A DNA stretch of 64,000 bases from Hamiltosporidium tvaerminnensis (lineage: Eukaryota; Microsporidia; Dubosqiidae). The position numbers were made by a program, and so were the translations under genes. Below are positions 63,322 to 64,000 of this stretch, piece after piece (position 1 is the stretch's first letter; every line of letters starts with the position of its first letter). The stretch covers positions 744,001-808,000 of the forward strand of contig CM061252.1 of NCBI GenBank assembly GCA_022605425.2. The letters run 5' to 3'. Below the pieces are notes generated by a model. The model had not been told where the DNA came from. It saw nothing but the letters and a program-made list of their open reading frames with translations, and did not search any database.

Positions 63322-63394
63322 AAAGGGGTGTTAATTATAAGTATATTTAGGTGTTAAATTACTAGTAAATTGTAATGTGAAATAACACCCCTTT
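63322..63394. repeat. 12-base perfect inverted repeat downstream of RanBP1
   Basis: AAAGGGGTGTTA (63322-63333) and TAACACCCCTTT (63383-63394) pair perfectly across a 49-base AT-rich loop. It lies about 50 bases after the RanBP1 stop and marks the point where array orientation flips. It could form an RNA hairpin at the transcript end. Confidence 0.75.
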
Positions 63395-63790
63395 AATTAT
63401 ATATAAAAAAAATTATTTGACATTGGTAATAGCTATATTCTTATTGAATAGGGGTTTTAAGGTTATTATATTTTAAAACCCTTTTAACTATACATAACCT
63501 ATTAACTTGTTTAACACCCTTTTAAATATACTTAACTTTTTATATTGTTTAACACTCTTTTAACTACTAGCAATCACAGTGTTTTTTAACACCCCTTTAA
63601 GCTGCATTACTTTTCCTGTTGTTTAACACCCCTTTAAGCATACATAGCTTATCAAGTTGTATAACACCCCTTTAAGCATACATAGCTTATCAAGTTGTAT
63701 AACACCCCTTTAACTGTACAACTAATAACGTGCTTATTTAACACCCCTTTAGTAATACCTCTTACAATACACCACTTTAAAACACAAAAC
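63383..63790. repeat. TAACACCCCTTTAA minisatellite
   Basis: About eight units, 35-39 bases apart where regular, each with an AACACCC(C)TTT core. Two consecutive units around 63620-63700 share CATACATAGCTTATCAAGTT. All are in the opposite orientation to the arrays at 55975 and 62036. Confidence 0.85.
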
Positions 63791-63925
63791 CTTTTTACTG
63801 TAAATAAAACCCTCTAACTGTTTCAGTAATTTACTGATAAGAAATATAAATTTTATTGGTATTTTTTGTAGCATAAAAAAGGAAAAGAAAGGAGAAAGAA
63901 AAAAAAAGTAAAAAAAAAGTTAAAA

Positions 63926-64000
63926 ATGGTAGAATTAGACAAACTTAGAAAGAAACTAGACAGAACAATACAAAGTTACCACGACAAACGAAGAGAAAAA
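63926..64000 (+). CDS. 5' end of an unidentified gene (25 codons)
   Basis: The ATG at 63926 opens a frame to the end of the window: MVELDKLRKKLDRTIQSYH, then a basic DKRREK. It reads like the start of an amphipathic helix or coiled coil. Too little is present to name it, and it could be chance in an A-rich stretch, but the base usage resembles the neighbouring genes and the preceding array resembles that before RanBP1. Confidence 0.5.
   Translation, partial: MVELDKLRKKLDRTIQSYHDKRREK

Larger units (their letters stand above)
63275..63925. other. Intergenic array region between RanBP1 and the next gene
   Basis: Filled by the hairpin at 63322-63394 and the TAACACCC array to 63790, then a purine-rich A/G stretch (63880-63925) leading to the next ATG. 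Confidence 0.7.

Noticed and set aside
63383-63790. Telomeric repeat
   Set aside because: Units are 35-39 bases and irregular, lie between genes, and do not reach a sequence end as simple tandem short repeats.
1-64000. tRNA, rRNA or spliceosomal introns
   Set aside because: Scanning by eye for box B-like GGTTCRAATCC and conserved rRNA motifs gave no convincing hit. All recognised genes read through without introns. A covariance-model scan would be needed to be sure.

Overview
The window looks like a piece of a large, sparse, AT-rich microsporidian genome. The recognisable genes are eukaryotic, intronless, short for their families and widely spaced. They include a Spa2/GIT-type polarity protein, a GATA factor, a zinc-ribbon protein, an Mpe1-type cleavage/polyadenylation factor, a lipin and a RanBP1, alongside fast-evolving secreted proteins of no known family. 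At least six genes carry a CCC or CCCC run within about 12 bases upstream of the ATG, a signal known from microsporidia. The low gene density and the load of retrotransposons would suit a genus such as Hamiltosporidium, Edhazardia or Anncaliia. The genus is inference only.

Left part (1-16 kb): the window opens inside a broken copy of a non-LTR (R2/R4-like, restriction-like endonuclease) retrotransposon. A Spa2-homology-domain gene follows, then eroded retrotransposon ends, a decayed inverted-repeat element, a copy of a roughly 0.72-kb non-coding retroposon (called R1 here), a small hypothetical gene, about 4 kb of featureless AT-rich DNA, and a GATA factor.

Middle (16-44 kb): zinc-ribbon protein, a Lys/Asn-rich hypothetical protein, Mpe1, and a long hypothetical protein. 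Then come three members of one secreted-protein family, all on the minus strand: one pseudogene at 23-25 kb and two intact genes at 29-31 and 41.5-43.5 kb. Between them lie an inverted-repeat element with an R1 copy nested inside it, two old R1 copies facing each other, and possible transposase relics.

Right part (44-64 kb): a nearly full-length but dead retrotransposon, a small Nnf1-like kinetochore candidate, an intact 1253-residue retrotransposon ORF with R1 immediately upstream, lipin, two secreted proteins that may be degenerate metalloproteases, another R1 copy, RanBP1, and the first 25 codons of a further gene. The gaps here are filled with a degenerate GGGTGTTA / TAACACCC minisatellite.

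The most novel features are: (i) R1, a GC-richer, non-coding family of at least six copies, two of them with clear 13- and 15-base target-site duplications; (ii) the inverted-repeat element carrying an unrecognised ORF; (iii) the oriented GGGTGTTA arrays around genes; (iv) the secreted gene family; and (v) the CCC start signals, which correct several start codons. Identities quoted as 'by eye' were not computed.
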